64,000 bases of DNA from Pseudomonas sp. GGS8 (GTDB taxonomy: Bacteria > Pseudomonadota > Gammaproteobacteria > Pseudomonadales > Pseudomonadaceae), in NCBI RefSeq assembly GCF_024168645.1, contig NZ_JALJWF010000001.1, positions 2,161,001 through 2,225,000 of the forward strand, given 5' to 3'. Under the pieces are notes generated by a model that saw only the letters and a program-made list of their open reading frames with translations, had not been told where the DNA came from and made no database searches. The translations under genes and the position numbers were made by a program. Positions 1 to 10,656 of this stretch are shown here, piece after piece (within the stretch, counting starts at the first letter, position 1; each line of letters starts with the position of its first letter).

Positions 1-6
1 AAAACA

Positions 7-29
7 GGGCGATCCAATGTGGATCGCCC
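7..29. terminator. Bidirectional intrinsic terminator downstream of ppx
   Basis: A 9-bp perfect stem (GGGCGATCC / GGATCGCCC) has a short loop, an A run on its left and TTTT about ten bases to its right, so it can stop transcription in either direction. It lies about 58 nt past the ppx stop codon on the minus strand and would also serve a gene entering from the left. Confidence 0.75.
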
Positions 30-86
30 TATTTGGTTTTAGTGACATCCCTCGCCACAGGGATAGTATTCGCCCTTTCCGGGGCT

Positions 87-1589
87 TTAGCGCACGTTCA
101 GCACGAAGCTGACGCGGGTCAGCCATTCGGCTTCCAGAGCGAAGTCGGCCTGGGTCAACTGGTTGTCATCCAGCCAATGTTCCGGGAATAACACATCCAG
201 GCTGTCGCCGTTGGCGTGCAGCACGACCTGTGGCATTGCCTGAGTGCCGCGGATGTGATGGAACAGAATCGCAAAGCGCAGCAGCACGCACAGGCGAATC
301 AGCTTGATGCCGTCGTCGCCGAATTCAGCGAACTTGTCCTTGGGAATGTTGCGTCGGTGGCCACGCACCAGCAGTGCGAGCATTTGCTGGTCTTCGCGGG
401 AGAATCCGGCCAGGTCCGAATGCTCGATCAGGTAAGCGCCGTGCTTGTGGTACTGATAGTGAGCGATGTCCAGGCCCACTTCATGGACCTTGGCCGCCCA
501 GCTCAGCAGTTCGCGCCAGACGCCGTCATCCAGTTCCCAGTCCGCGGCCACTTGATCGAAGGCATGCAGCGCCTTGCGTTCGACCCGCGCAGCTTGCTCC
601 AGATCAACGTGGTAACGCTCCATGAGCGAGCTGAGCGTGCGCTCACGGACGTCTTCATGATGATGACGGCCCAGCAGGTCATAGAGCACGCCTTCGCGCA
701 GGGCGCCTTCACAGTGGTCCATGCGTTGCAGTTCGAGGGCGTCGAAGATCGCTTCGAGAATCGCCAGCCCGGCGGGGAAGATCGCCCGGCGGTCGGGCTT
801 GATGCCTTCGAAGTCGATTTTCTCGACATCGCCGAGTTTGATCAGCTTGCGCTTGAGCCAGGCCAGGCCTTCGGCATTCACCTCGCCAGTGCCATGCCCG
901 CCGGCCTTCAGCGCCAGGCCAATGGCGCGAATGGTGCCCGAGGAGCCGATGGCTTCATCCCAGGTCAGGCGGTGCAGGGCGTGTTCGATGCTCATGATCT
1001 CCAGCCGCGCCGCGGTATACGCCTGGGCGTAGCGGGCCGGGGTGATCTTGCCGTCCTTGAAATAGCGTTGGGTGTAGCTGACGCAACCCATTTGCAGGCT
1101 TTCGCGCAACAATGGCTCGAATCTCTGCCCGATGATGAATTCGGTACTGCCTCCGCCGATGTCGGCCACCAGACGCTTGCCTGGGGTGTCAGCGAGAGTG
1201 TGGGAGACGCCGAGGTAAATCAGACGGGCTTCTTCACGGCCGGAGATGACTTCTACCGGATGGCCGAGGATTTCTTCGGCGCGGCGGATGAATTCGCCGC
1301 GGTTGCGGGCTTCGCGCAGGGCGTTGGTGCCGACGATCCGCACGGTGCCGGGAGGCATACCGTTGATCAGTTGGGCAAAACGCTTCAGGCAATCGAGCCC
1401 GCGCTGCATGGACTCTTCACTGAGTTGACGCTCTTCGTCGATGCCGGCAGCCAGTTGAACCTTCTCCCCGAGACGCTCGAGAATCCGGATTTCGCCGTTC
1501 TGGGCCTTGGCCACGACCATGTGAAAGCTGTTGGAGCCCAGGTCGATTGCGGCGATCAGGGACAGATTCTTGACTTGGGATAGCGGCAT
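87..1589 (-). CDS. ppx: Exopolyphosphatase (Ppx/GppA family)
   Basis: Hydrolyses terminal phosphates from inorganic polyphosphate in the cytoplasm. The 500-aa protein has the ASKHA phosphate-binding loops of the Ppx/GppA family: [11 protein letters not shown] at residues 16-26, the [15 protein letters not shown] segment at 113-127, and DIGGGSTE at 143-150. The C-terminal 200 residues look like the HD-like helical domain of long Ppx enzymes ([17 protein letters not shown]). Full length matches the family. In Pseudomonas ppx usually lies between ppk and trxA; here trxA follows only after an inserted transporter cassette. An intrinsic terminator sits just beyond the stop. GppA (guanosine pentaphosphatase) is the alternative, but the length and trxA-rho neighbourhood favour Ppx. 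Confidence 0.95.
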   Translation of the reverse strand: MPLSQVKNLSLIAAIDLGSNSFHMVVAKAQNGEIRILERLGEKVQLAAGIDEERQLSEESMQRGLDCLKRFAQLINGMPPGTVRIVGTNALREARNRGEFIRRAEEILGHPVEVISGREEARLIYLGVSHTLADTPGKRLVADIGGGSTEFIIGQRFEPLLRESLQMGCVSYTQRYFKDGKITPARYAQAYTAARLEIMSIEHALHRLTWDEAIGSSGTIRAIGLALKAGGHGTGEVNAEGLAWLKRKLIKLGDVEKIDFEGIKPDRRAIFPAGLAILEAIFDALELQRMDHCEGALREGVLYDLLGRHHHEDVRERTLSSLMERYHVDLEQAARVERKALHAFDQVAADWELDDGVWRELLSWAAKVHEVGLDIAHYQYHKHGAYLIEHSDLAGFSREDQQMLALLVRGHRRNIPKDKFAEFGDDGIKLIRLCVLLRFAILFHHIRGTQAMPQVVLHANGDSLDVLFPEHWLDDNQLTQADFALEAEWLTRVSFVLNVR

Positions 1590-1707
1590 GGTCAGGGGGT
1601 CTCGGTCGATAACCTCGACATCCTGCCACGATCAAACGCTCGCGCCAACGCGTTCGGCTCAAAGCCTTGATCCAGCACAGGAAAGCCGGTGACCGCTGAG
1701 CGGTCAA

Positions 1708-1799
1708 TCGCGGGCAAGCCCGCTCCCACAGGTTTTTGCGTCGAACACACAATCCCGTTTCAACACAGAACCCTGTGGGAGCGGGCTTGCCCGCGATGA
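1708..1799. repeat. REP pair (BIME) between ppx and the amino-acid transporter
   Basis: Two copies of the Pseudomonas REP arm in opposite orientation. The left reads CGCGGGCAAGCCCGCTCCCA and the right is its complement, separated by about 37 nt. Each can fold alone and the pair can fold together. It fills the gap between the promoter side of ppx and the 3' end of the transporter operon. No gene is visible at 1590-1814. Confidence 0.9.
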
Positions 1800-1814
1800 G
1801 GCCATCTAGAATTT

Positions 1815-2552
1815 TCAGGCTGTCGCTTCCACTGTCCCAATGAAATTCGCCAGCTCCGCCGTCTGCGGGTTGGCAAACAACACCTTCGGATCCCCCACTT
1901 CATGCACCTTGCCCTGATGCATGAACACCAACTTATCCCCAACCTCGCGGGCAAAGCGCATTTCATGGGTGACCATGATCAGCGTCATGCCTTCCTTGGC
2001 CAGTTGCCGGACCACGCTCAACACTTCATTGACCAGTTCCGGGTCCAGCGCCGAGGTGATTTCGTCGCACAACAAGACTTTCGGCGACATGGCCAGTGCC
2101 CGGGCGATCGCCACCCGCTGTTGCTGCCCGCCGGAGAGCCGATCCGGGAAGGCGTCGAATTTCTCCCCCAGCCCGACCCGCTCCAGCATCTGCCGCGCCA
2201 GTTCGGCGGCTTTGATTTTTGGCACTTTTTGCACCACTTGTGGCGCAAGCATGACGTTTTCGCCCACGGTCAGGTGCGGGAACAGGTTGAACTGCTGGAA
2301 CACCATCCCGACTTTTTGCCGCAGGCTGCGCAGGTCGGCGCGAGCGGCGTCGAGGTATTCGCCGTCGACTTCGATCACACCGTCGTTGATCGATTCCAGG
2401 CCATTGAGGGTGCGTAGCAAGGTGGATTTGCCCGAGCCGCTACGGCCGATGATCGCCACCACCTGGCCTTCCTCGATACTCAGATCGATGCCTTTGAGTA
2501 CATGGTGGTCGCCGTAATATTTATGCAGGGCGGAAATTCTAAGCAGAGGCAT
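1815..2552 (-). CDS. Polar amino-acid ABC transporter ATPase (PAAT family)
   Basis: ATPase that powers uptake of a polar amino acid or a related solute at the inner membrane. The 245-aa protein has Walker A GRSGSGKST at 36-44, the Q loop in VFQQFNLFPHLT near 84-95, the signature LSGGQQQRVAIARAL at 139-153, and Walker B VLLCDE at 159-164. The CDE-ITSALDPEL variant is characteristic of the HisP/GlnQ/ArtP group. The ATG at 2552 is chosen because it starts the conserved MPLLRISALHKYYG core; its start overlaps the upstream permease by 14 nt, so the genes are probably translationally coupled. It is the last gene of a four-gene minus-strand operon (binding protein, permease, permease, ATPase). Substrate unknown. 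Confidence 0.93.
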   Translation of the reverse strand: MPLLRISALHKYYGDHHVLKGIDLSIEEGQVVAIIGRSGSGKSTLLRTLNGLESINDGVIEVDGEYLDAARADLRSLRQKVGMVFQQFNLFPHLTVGENVMLAPQVVQKVPKIKAAELARQMLERVGLGEKFDAFPDRLSGGQQQRVAIARALAMSPKVLLCDEITSALDPELVNEVLSVVRQLAKEGMTLIMVTHEMRFAREVGDKLVFMHQGKVHEVGDPKVLFANPQTAELANFIGTVEATA

Positions 2553-3189
2553 GCAGTCTCCTTTCCAGATAGCGCGCACTGAGGGACAAGGGGTAGCAAA
2601 GCAGGAAGTAACCGAGCGCCACCAGGCCGTAGACCATGAAGGGTTCGAAGGTCGCGTTGGCGAGCATGCCGCCGGTCTTGGTCAGTTCGGTGAAGCCGAT
2701 GATCGAGGTGACGGCGGTGCCTTTGACCACTTGCACCGAGAAACCCACGGTCGGCGCGACGGCGATGCGCAGGGCTTGCGGCAGGATCACGTAACGCAGT
2801 TGCTCCAGCGGGTTGAGTGCCAGGCTCGACGAGGCTTCCCACTGGCCGTTGGGGATCGAGTCGACGCAACCGCGCCAGATCTCCGCCAGGTAGGCGCTGG
2901 TGAACAGCGTCAAGGCAATCGCCGCCGCCATCCACGGCGAAATTTCCACACCGGCCAAGGCCACACCGAAGAACACCAGAAATAGTTGCATCAACAGCGG
3001 CGTGCCCTGGAACAGTTCGATGTAGGTGCGAGCGAAGTGGCTGGGCAGGGATTTTTTTGAAATCCGCATCACCATGATCAGCAAACCGATCAGCCCGCCG
3101 CCGATAAACGCCACCAGCGACAACGCCAGCGTCCATTGCAGGCCCGTGAGCAGGTTGCGCAGGATGTCCCAGAAGGTGAAATCGCTCAT
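2539..3189 (-). CDS. Polar amino-acid ABC transporter permease (HisM/GlnP type)
   Basis: Inner-membrane half of an amino-acid importer. The 216-aa protein has several hydrophobic segments and the family's GTPLLMQLFLVFFG motif near residues 65-78. The EAA loop that contacts the ATPase is EASSSLALNPLEQLRYVILP. The ATG at 3189 gives MSDFTFWDILRNLLTGLQWT, a typical N-terminus for this family. The stop codon of the preceding permease overlaps this start by 4 nt (ATGA). It likely pairs with that second permease as a heterodimer. Confidence 0.92.
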   Translation of the reverse strand: MSDFTFWDILRNLLTGLQWTLALSLVAFIGGGLIGLLIMVMRISKKSLPSHFARTYIELFQGTPLLMQLFLVFFGVALAGVEISPWMAAAIALTLFTSAYLAEIWRGCVDSIPNGQWEASSSLALNPLEQLRYVILPQALRIAVAPTVGFSVQVVKGTAVTSIIGFTELTKTGGMLANATFEPFMVYGLVALGYFLLCYPLSLSARYLERRLHASA

Positions 3190-3857
3190 TGGCTGCTGCT
3201 CCTGGCTATGTAGCGCCGGCCGATCCAATTCAGCAATTGGCGTATCAGCAGCGCCATGCACAAGTAAATCAGCGTGGTCAGGGCATAGGTTTCAAAGGCG
3301 CGGAAGTTGCGCGATTGAATGAAGTTGGCGGCGAAACTCAGCTCTTCGGTGGCGATCTGCGAACAGACCGCCGAGCCGAGCATGACGATGATGATCTGGC
3401 TGCTCAGGGCCGGCCAGACCTTGCCCAGCGCCGGCAGCAGAACCACATGGCGGAAGGCTTCGAAGCGGGACATCGCCAAGGCAGCTGCGGCTTCCAGCTG
3501 CCCGCGGGGGATCGCCTGAATGCCGGCGCGGATGATCTCGGTCGAATACGCGCCCAGGTTGATCACCATCGCCAGCACCGCCGCCTGCCATTCGGAAATC
3601 TGCAGGCCCAGCGACGGCAATCCGAAGAAGATGAAAAACAACTGCACCAGAAAGGGCGTGTTGCGGATCAACTCGACGTAGACCCCGAAAATGCCGGCGA
3701 ACGGGCGAATGTTCCACGCCCGCACCAACGCGCCGACGATGCCCAGAGCGACCCCGAACACTGCACCAACGGCCGTCAGCTCAAGGGTGAACAGCGCGCC
3801 GCGCAGCAGCAGGTCGGTGTTTTCCACCACCGGCAAGAAATCGAACTGATAAGCCAT
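3186..3857 (-). CDS. Polar amino-acid ABC transporter permease (HisQ/GlnP type)
   Basis: First permease of the importer. The 223-aa protein has the signature RNTPFLVQLFFIFFGLPSLG around 64-83 and the EAA loop EAAAALAMSRFEAFRHVVLL, both diagnostic of PAAT permeases. Hydrophobic segments near residues 20-45 and 180-200 fit a five-helix inner-membrane protein. It starts 22 nt after the binding-protein gene and overlaps the second permease by 4 nt. Two different permeases imply a heterodimeric channel. Confidence 0.92.
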   Translation of the reverse strand: MAYQFDFLPVVENTDLLLRGALFTLELTAVGAVFGVALGIVGALVRAWNIRPFAGIFGVYVELIRNTPFLVQLFFIFFGLPSLGLQISEWQAAVLAMVINLGAYSTEIIRAGIQAIPRGQLEAAAALAMSRFEAFRHVVLLPALGKVWPALSSQIIIVMLGSAVCSQIATEELSFAANFIQSRNFRAFETYALTTLIYLCMALLIRQLLNWIGRRYIARSSSQ

Positions 3858-3879
3858 AAGTCGTCTCCCGCGCGAACGA

Positions 3880-4665
3880 TCAGAGATCGGCCGGCAGCGG
3901 CTCTTTCAGCCAGGTTTGCGAATTCTTTTCCAGCGCCCCATCAGCCTTGGCAGTGGTCAGGATCTGATTGACCTTGTCCAGCAACGCCGGCTCGTTCTTG
4001 TTCACGCCGACATACACCGGCGAGTCCTTGAGCTTCACTTTCAGGGCCGGCACGCGTTTCGGGTTTTTCTCGCTGATGGCCACCATCACCACGTTGCCGC
4101 TGGCGATCAGGTCGACCTGGCCCGCGAGGTAGGCGGCGATGGTCGAGTTGTTGTCTTCGAAGCGTTTGATGGTTACGCCTTCGGGGGCGACTTTGGTCAG
4201 CTCGATGTCTTCGATGGCGCCACGGGTGACGCTGATGGTTTTGCCCTTGAGGTCGTCCAGGCCCTTGATGGCGGCGTCTGGCGGGCCGAACACGGCGAGA
4301 TAGAACGGCGCGTAGGCACGGGAGAAGTCGATGACTTTCTCGCGCTCAGGGTTTTTGCCGAGGCTGGAAATCACCAGGTCGACTTTGCCGGTGGTCAGGA
4401 ACGGGATGCGGTTGGTGCTATTGACCGGGGTCAGTTCGAGTTTGACCTTGAGTTGGTCGGCCAGCAGTTTGGCGGTATCGATGTCGAGGCCGCGAGGTTT
4501 CATGTCCGGGCCGACCGAACCGAACGGCGGGAAGTCCTGGGGCACGGCGACTTTGAGGGTGCCGCGTTTGACCACATCCTCCAGACCGTCGGCGTGGGCG
4601 GGAGCCTGGCTCAGCATCAGGCTGGCAAACAGGGCGGCGAGGAGGGCGCTGTAACGCTGGGTCAT
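3880..4665 (-). CDS. Periplasmic amino-acid-binding protein (SBP family 3)
   Basis: Captures the substrate in the periplasm and hands it to the two permeases. The ATG at 4665 opens a clear signal peptide (MTQRYSALLAALFASLML, cleavage after APAHA at about residue 25), followed by the SBP_bac_3 fold. Family hallmarks are GTLKVAVPQDFPPFG, the GLDIDTAKLLADQL helix, DLVISSLGKNPEREKVIDFS and the hinge segment LKGKTISVTRGAIED. 261 aa is the usual length. It is divergent from a FadR-type regulator 257 nt away, which probably controls the operon. Substrate not identifiable from sequence. Confidence 0.92.
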   Translation of the reverse strand: MTQRYSALLAALFASLMLSQAPAHADGLEDVVKRGTLKVAVPQDFPPFGSVGPDMKPRGLDIDTAKLLADQLKVKLELTPVNSTNRIPFLTTGKVDLVISSLGKNPEREKVIDFSRAYAPFYLAVFGPPDAAIKGLDDLKGKTISVTRGAIEDIELTKVAPEGVTIKRFEDNNSTIAAYLAGQVDLIASGNVVMVAISEKNPKRVPALKVKLKDSPVYVGVNKNEPALLDKVNQILTTAKADGALEKNSQTWLKEPLPADL

Positions 4666-4922
4666 GGCAAATCTCCGGATCGGCGGGAAGTGATTTCTGC
4701 GGATCGACAGAGCACGGGCCATGCCAAGATTCGGTTTCAGGGGGCGCAGGCCACGGTTTTGCTGGTGTCGTTCGGTCTTACTGGTCTGAACAGTCGGGTA
4801 GAGTTTCGCACCCTGATGGCGCATCCGTGAACAATTCCGAACCCCCATGGGGCACGACTTGCCGGATGTCGCGAATAGCTTTACAACTAGCCGCTCATTG
4901 GCCTGGTTCGTCTGAAAAAACC

Positions 4923-5630
4923 ATGAACTCGATCTCCCGCGCAGTACCTGAAGTGGCGCTGCAAGCCATCCGCAAACTGATCACCGAGCAAGGTTTCGGG
5001 CCGGGGGATGCCTTGCCCTCGCAACGGGACCTGGCGGTGCAATTGGGGGTCAGCCGGGCGTCGTTGCGCGAGGCGTTATCGTCCCTGAGTGCGCTGGGTG
5101 TGATCAGCATCCAGCCGGGCAAGGGGGTGTTCGTGCAGTCACCGGTCGATCTGCCCCGGGGCGATGCGGTGCCAGGCTGGCCATTCGCGGCCCAGGCATC
5201 GCCGCTGGACATCTTCCAGTTGCGCTATGCGCTGGAGGGTTTTGCCTCCGGTTTGGCGGCCGTGACCTTGAGCACCGAGGACCTCGATGCACTGGAAGAC
5301 AATGTCGCGGCCATGCGCAACGAATTGCGTGCTGCCAACTTCGATGCGGCGGCGCGACTGGACTTCGAGTTTCACCGGCGCATCCTCCTGGCCAGCGGCA
5401 ATCAGGCGATGCTGAGCATCCTGACAGCGAGCGCCGACATCTTTCTGGAGAGTCAGAAGCTACCGTTCATCCGGGCCGAACGGGCCATGGAAACCTGGCA
5501 GGAACACCGTAAAATCCTCCGTGCGCTGGCCCGTCGAGCCTCTGGCGCCGCGCAGAAGGCCATGCAGGAGCATGTGCGCAACGCCGCCCTGCGCACCGGA
5601 ATTGCCTTTGTCGCCCCCGCCACCTCGTGA
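4923..5630 (+). CDS. FadR-subfamily GntR transcriptional regulator
   Basis: A probable repressor of the divergent amino-acid importer. The 235-aa protein has an N-terminal winged helix-turn-helix (LPSQRDLAVQLGVSRASLREALSSL, about residues 35-60) and a C-terminal all-helical FCD ligand domain (LRYALEGFASGLAA, then DFEFHRRILLASGNQAMLSI with its metal-ligand-like Asp/His residues). An upstream in-frame ATG at 4827 exists, but the ATG at 4923 begins the conserved domain and is preferred. Divergent placement next to the binding-protein gene is the only evidence for its target. FadR-type regulators usually sense organic acids or amino acids. Confidence 0.88.
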   Translation: MNSISRAVPEVALQAIRKLITEQGFGPGDALPSQRDLAVQLGVSRASLREALSSLSALGVISIQPGKGVFVQSPVDLPRGDAVPGWPFAAQASPLDIFQLRYALEGFASGLAAVTLSTEDLDALEDNVAAMRNELRAANFDAAARLDFEFHRRILLASGNQAMLSILTASADIFLESQKLPFIRAERAMETWQEHRKILRALARRASGAAQKAMQEHVRNAALRTGIAFVAPATS

Positions 5631-5750
5631 CTTGAGCTATACCCAAATTCATGGCGCACCATAGCGAGACTCAATCATCTGCGGCTTCCTGAACGGGGGA
5701 AGGGCAGCTATGATGGGCCACGTTTTTTTGCTTACAACCTGGAGACTTCC

Positions 5751-6080
5751 ATGAGCAGCGATCTTATCAAACACGTTAGCGACGCTAGCTTCGAGGCCGA
5801 CGTACTCAAGGCCGAAGGCGCTGTACTGGTCGACTACTGGGCTGAATGGTGCGGCCCTTGCAAAATGATCGCTCCTGTTCTGGACGAAATTGCCGAGACC
5901 TACAAAGGCAAGCTGACCGTTGCCAAACTGAACATCGACGAGAACCAGGAAACCCCGGCCAAGCATGGCGTGCGTGGCATCCCGACGCTGATGCTGTTCA
6001 AGAACGGCAACGTCGAAGCCACCAAGGTCGGCGCGCTGTCGAAGTCGCAACTGGCCGCTTTCCTCGACGCCAACATCTAA
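5751..6080 (+). CDS. trxA: Thioredoxin 1
   Basis: Cytoplasmic disulfide reductase. The 109-aa protein is standard length and carries the active site WCGPC (Cys34 and Cys37) within [16 protein letters not shown], plus the conserved cis-proline segment [12 protein letters not shown] strong Shine-Dalgarno (CTGGAGA) precedes the ATG. A hairpin terminator follows the stop within 25 nt, so trxA is probably transcribed separately from rho. The trxA-rho-ubiD order is conserved in Pseudomonas. Confidence 0.98.
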   Translation: MSSDLIKHVSDASFEADVLKAEGAVLVDYWAEWCGPCKMIAPVLDEIAETYKGKLTVAKLNIDENQETPAKHGVRGIPTLMLFKNGNVEATKVGALSKSQLAAFLDANI

Positions 6081-6101
6081 GCGTTGTTATAAAGCGTCAT
6101 G

Positions 6102-6134
6102 AAAAGGCCCCGCATATTGCGGGGCCTTTTCGTT
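6102..6134 (+). terminator. Intrinsic terminator of trxA
   Basis: GAAAAGGCCCCGC, a short ATATT loop and GCGGGGCCTTTTC form a GC-rich stem flanked by A and T runs, directly after the trxA stop codon. Confidence 0.9.
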
Positions 6135-6327
6135 ATTGAGGGCTAGACGCTCCGAAACTCAGGTGGTACATTCGGCCCCGCACTGGTTTCTCCACTGCCC
6201 CCTGCTAGCCGTCGCCGACGCACTCCTTTTCGAATAAGTACGCGATCCTGTCGCCTTCTCTGCGGCGCGGCCTCATTAAGCCAAAAGCTTAATTTCCCCC
6301 CTCCATAAATGATTACGTCATTCCTAT

Positions 6328-7587
<1,260 letters not shown>

Positions 7588-7609
7588 CACTGCTCACTGA
7601 GCTACAAGA

Positions 7610-7640
7610 ATGGCACCCCAAGAGGGTGCCATTTTTTTTT
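7610..7640 (+). terminator. Intrinsic terminator of rho
   Basis: TGGCACCC and GGGTGCCA form an 8-bp stem around a short purine loop, followed by a run of nine to ten T. Confidence 0.95.
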
Positions 7641-7730
7641 GGTGTTAATGCCACCAGGTCAGCAGCGATAAGCTGCCAGCAGCCGGCAGAGCAGGTAGGA
7701 TGTACGCCTATTTTAGGGGTGCCATCATCA

Positions 7731-9197
7731 ATGAAATTCAAGGATCTTCGGGATTTCGTGCAGCAGCTTGAGCAGCGCGGAGAGTTGAAACGCATCCAGA
7801 TCCCCGTCTCTCCAGTGCTGGAGATGACCGAAGTCTGTGATCGCACGCTGCGGGCCAAAGGCCCGGCGCTGTTGTTCGAAAAACCCACCGGCTATGACAT
7901 TCCGGTACTCGGCAACCTGTTCGGCACCCCTGAACGGGTGGCCATGGGCATGGGCGCCGAGTCGGTTAGCGAGTTGCGCGAAATCGGCAAGTTGCTGGCG
8001 TTCCTCAAGGAGCCCGAGCCGCCGAAAGGTTTGAAGGACGCCTGGTCCAAGCTGCCGATCTTTCGCAAGATCATCTCGATGGCGCCGAAAGTCGTCAAAG
8101 ACGCGGTGTGCCAGGAAGTGGTCATCGAAGGCGACGATGTCGACCTCGCGATGTTGCCGGTGCAGACCTGCTGGCCAGGCGACGTCGGCCCGCTGATCAC
8201 CTGGGGCCTGACTGTCACCAAAGGTCCGAACAAGGACCGCCAGAACCTCGGCATCTACCGTCAGCAAGTGATCGGTCGCAACAAGGTGATCATGCGCTGG
8301 TTGAGCCACCGTGGCGGCGCGCTGGATTACCGCGAGTGGTGCGAGAAACACCCCGGCCAGCCGTTCCCGGTATCTGTCGCCCTGGGCGCTGACCCGGCGA
8401 CCATTCTTGGTGCCGTGACGCCGGTGCCGGACAGCCTCTCCGAATACGCTTTCGCCGGGTTGTTGCGTGGTAATCGCACCGAACTGGTGAAATGCCGCGG
8501 CAATGACCTGCAAGTACCGGCCACTGCCGAAATCATCCTCGAAGGCGTGATCCATCCGGGAGAAATGGCCGATGAAGGTCCATACGGCGACCACACCGGC
8601 TACTACAACGAAGTCGACAGCTTCCCGGTGTTCACCGTCGAGCGCATCACCCATCGGATCAAACCGATCTATCACAGTACCTACACCGGCCGTCCGCCGG
8701 ATGAGCCGGCGATTCTCGGTGTGGCGCTGAACGAAGTGTTCGTGCCGATCCTGCAGAAGCAATTCCCGGAGATCACTGACTTCTACCTACCGCCCGAAGG
8801 CTGCTCGTACCGCATGGCCATCGTGACCATGAAGAAGTCGTATCCAGGCCACGCCAAGCGGGTAATGCTCGGTGTCTGGTCGTTTTTGCGACAGTTCATG
8901 TACACCAAGTTCGTTATCGTCACTGACGACGATATCAACGCACGGGACTGGAACGACGTGATCTGGGCCATTACCACGCGCATGGACCCCAAGCGCGACA
9001 CGGTGATGATCGACAACACGCCGATCGACTACCTGGACTTCGCCTCGCCGGTCTCCGGCCTGGGTTCGAAGATGGGGCTCGATGCCACGCATAAATGGCC
9101 AGGCGAAACCACCCGCGAGTGGGGCCGGGTCATCGTCAAGGATGAAGCCGTTACCCAACGGATCGATGCCATCTGGAATCAGTTAGGAATAGATTGA
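7731..9197 (+). CDS. ubiD: 4-hydroxy-3-polyprenylbenzoate decarboxylase
   Basis: Removes the carboxyl group of 4-hydroxy-3-polyprenylbenzoate in ubiquinone synthesis, using the prenylated FMN made by UbiX. The 488-aa protein begins [20 protein letters not shown] and has the family core: [20 protein letters not shown], the motif [22 protein letters not shown], and the catalytic Glu-containing region ([20 protein letters not shown]). The ATG at 7731 is the first of the conserved protein; longer in-frame starts cross the rho terminator. Its TGA overlaps the ATG of the next gene by one base, indicating coupling. Confidence 0.96.
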   Translation: MKFKDLRDFVQQLEQRGELKRIQIPVSPVLEMTEVCDRTLRAKGPALLFEKPTGYDIPVLGNLFGTPERVAMGMGAESVSELREIGKLLAFLKEPEPPKGLKDAWSKLPIFRKIISMAPKVVKDAVCQEVVIEGDDVDLAMLPVQTCWPGDVGPLITWGLTVTKGPNKDRQNLGIYRQQVIGRNKVIMRWLSHRGGALDYREWCEKHPGQPFPVSVALGADPATILGAVTPVPDSLSEYAFAGLLRGNRTELVKCRGNDLQVPATAEIILEGVIHPGEMADEGPYGDHTGYYNEVDSFPVFTVERITHRIKPIYHSTYTGRPPDEPAILGVALNEVFVPILQKQFPEITDFYLPPEGCSYRMAIVTMKKSYPGHAKRVMLGVWSFLRQFMYTKFVIVTDDDINARDWNDVIWAITTRMDPKRDTVMIDNTPIDYLDFASPVSGLGSKMGLDATHKWPGETTREWGRVIVKDEAVTQRIDAIWNQLGID

Positions 9198-10165
9198 TGC
9201 GTGTAACCTTACAGCCCTCCGGAGCGGTGCTGGATATTCTGCCCGGCGAACGGATTCTCGATGGCGCGCGGCGCCTGGGCTATGAATGCCCGCAAAGCTG
9301 TCGTAACGGCAATTGCCATGTGTGCGGCGCGTTGCTGGTGGAAGGGCGGGTCGAACAGGCGGGCGATGTGCGCGACCATGGCGAGTTCTACACTTGCATT
9401 GCAGAGCCGCTGGAAGACTGCATCGTGCTGTGGGATGGCGTGCTCGCGCTGGGAGAACTGCCGGTGCGTAGCGTGTCGTGTCAGGTCATTGAATGCAGGG
9501 ACGTCGGCGGCGATACCTGGCGCGTGCGTCTGCGTGCGCCTGCCGGCAAGCCACCGCGCTATCACGCTGGCCAGTACCTGATGATCGAACGTGAGAATGG
9601 CGAGAAATCCGCTTTTTCCCTGGCCTCTGCACCGCATTCCGGCCGCGATCTGGAAATTCATGTGCTGGCGCGCGAAAGCAGTGCGCTGAGCCTGATCGAA
9701 CAGCTCCAGCGCAACCCGATAGTGCGGATCGAGATGCCGTTCGGCGACACCCATCTGGCAGAGCTGCCGAACGGTCCGCTGGTACTGATTGCTGCCGGTA
9801 CCGGCATGGGCCAAATCCACAGCCTGATCGAACATTGTCGGGCCACGGGTTTCAAGCATCCAGTGCATCTGTATTGGGGGGTGCGTCGTCCTGAAGACTT
9901 TTATGTCATCGAGCATTGGGATGAATGGGAAAAGCTTCCTAATCTGTTCCTGCATAAAGTCGTCAGCGATCAATGCGGCTGGCAGGGGCGTTGCGGCATG
10001 TTGCATGAGGCGGTGTGCGAAGATTTCCCTGATCTGAAAGCTTTGCACGTCTATGCCAGCGGCTCACCTGCCATGGTCTATGGCACGCTTGATGCGTTGG
10101 TCGAGGCGGGGATGGATGCCCATCAAATGCGCGCCGATGTATTTGCTTACGCCCCGCGATCGTAG
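9197..10165 (+). CDS. 2Fe-2S ferredoxin / FAD-NAD(P)H reductase
   Basis: A 322-aa electron-transfer flavoprotein. The N-terminal plant-type ferredoxin domain carries Cys35, Cys40, Cys43 and Cys67 (CRNGNCHVCG and YTCI), with an extra Cys31. The C-terminal half is a ferredoxin-NADP reductase fold, with the FAD site KSAFSLASAP (the usual RxYS is reduced to xAFS) and the NAD-binding LIAAGTGMGQIHSLIEH. It overlaps ubiD by one base. In E. coli the flavin reductase gene fre likewise follows ubiD; this protein differs by its ferredoxin domain. Electron acceptor unknown. A TTG one codon upstream (9194) is a possible alternative start. Confidence 0.88.
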   Translation: MRVTLQPSGAVLDILPGERILDGARRLGYECPQSCRNGNCHVCGALLVEGRVEQAGDVRDHGEFYTCIAEPLEDCIVLWDGVLALGELPVRSVSCQVIECRDVGGDTWRVRLRAPAGKPPRYHAGQYLMIERENGEKSAFSLASAPHSGRDLEIHVLARESSALSLIEQLQRNPIVRIEMPFGDTHLAELPNGPLVLIAAGTGMGQIHSLIEHCRATGFKHPVHLYWGVRRPEDFYVIEHWDEWEKLPNLFLHKVVSDQCGWQGRCGMLHEAVCEDFPDLKALHVYASGSPAMVYGTLDALVEAGMDAHQMRADVFAYAPRS

Positions 10166-10179
10166 GTGCGCGAATCGTT

Positions 10180-10656
10180 CTAGAAGCGCACCCCGGTTGT
10201 CACCATGGCGGCATTGAAGCCGAGCAACACCAGCTCGGCTGCCAATGGTCCGTAGTGTGCACCGACTGAAGGAATGATCACCGGCGCGACCCCGAAGTGA
10301 TTCAGGGGGATCTTGTCCTGATACTTGCCGCTGTAACCTTGCAACAGACCACCGCTGAGTTTTATGTACACGGGATAGTCAGCACTCTCGTAGCGTTTGC
10401 CTGCGTACGCATAATATGAACGCTGGCTGAACGAGTTGCGAAAAGTTGCGCCACCAAACAACCAGCCGGACGCTTGCTCGCGCTCAAGACCGATGAGGTC
10501 CTGATTGTTATTGTGGTCGGAGTCGGGGGAGAAGTGTTTGGTATAGACGCTGGCCTGCAAATACCAGGAGCCGGTGTCTTTCGCAGAGGTATCCTCGGCC
10601 AGCGAGTGCTGAGCCGTGAGCATTAGAAGTAGCCCGTAAATCCATGGTTTTTTCAT
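10180..10656 (-). CDS. Small outer-membrane beta-barrel protein, PagP-like
   Basis: Exported protein of 158 aa with signal peptide MKKPWIYGLLLMLTAQHSLA (cleavage after residue 20) and a mature domain of alternating hydrophobic/aromatic strands ending in a terminal Phe (VTTGVRF), typical of an outer-membrane barrel. By eye it follows the layout of PagP, the lipid A palmitoyltransferase: an early His (His41 in YTKHF), FRNSFSQ at 72-78 where E. coli PagP has its catalytic Asp-Ser, and an APVIIPSVGAHYGPLAAEL strand near the end resembling PagP's LLPLASVGYGPV. The catalytic Asp would be Asn74. Such proteins are often mislabelled glycerol-3-phosphate transporter. The fold is reasonably likely; the enzymatic function is inference. 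Confidence 0.65.
   Translation of the reverse strand: MKKPWIYGLLLMLTAQHSLAEDTSAKDTGSWYLQASVYTKHFSPDSDHNNNQDLIGLEREQASGWLFGGATFRNSFSQRSYYAYAGKRYESADYPVYIKLSGGLLQGYSGKYQDKIPLNHFGVAPVIIPSVGAHYGPLAAELVLLGFNAAMVTTGVRF

Noticed and set aside
216..1583. Long open frame antisense to ppx (455 codons)
   Set aside because: A by-product of GC-biased third positions in ppx; no recognisable domain and no ribosome site.
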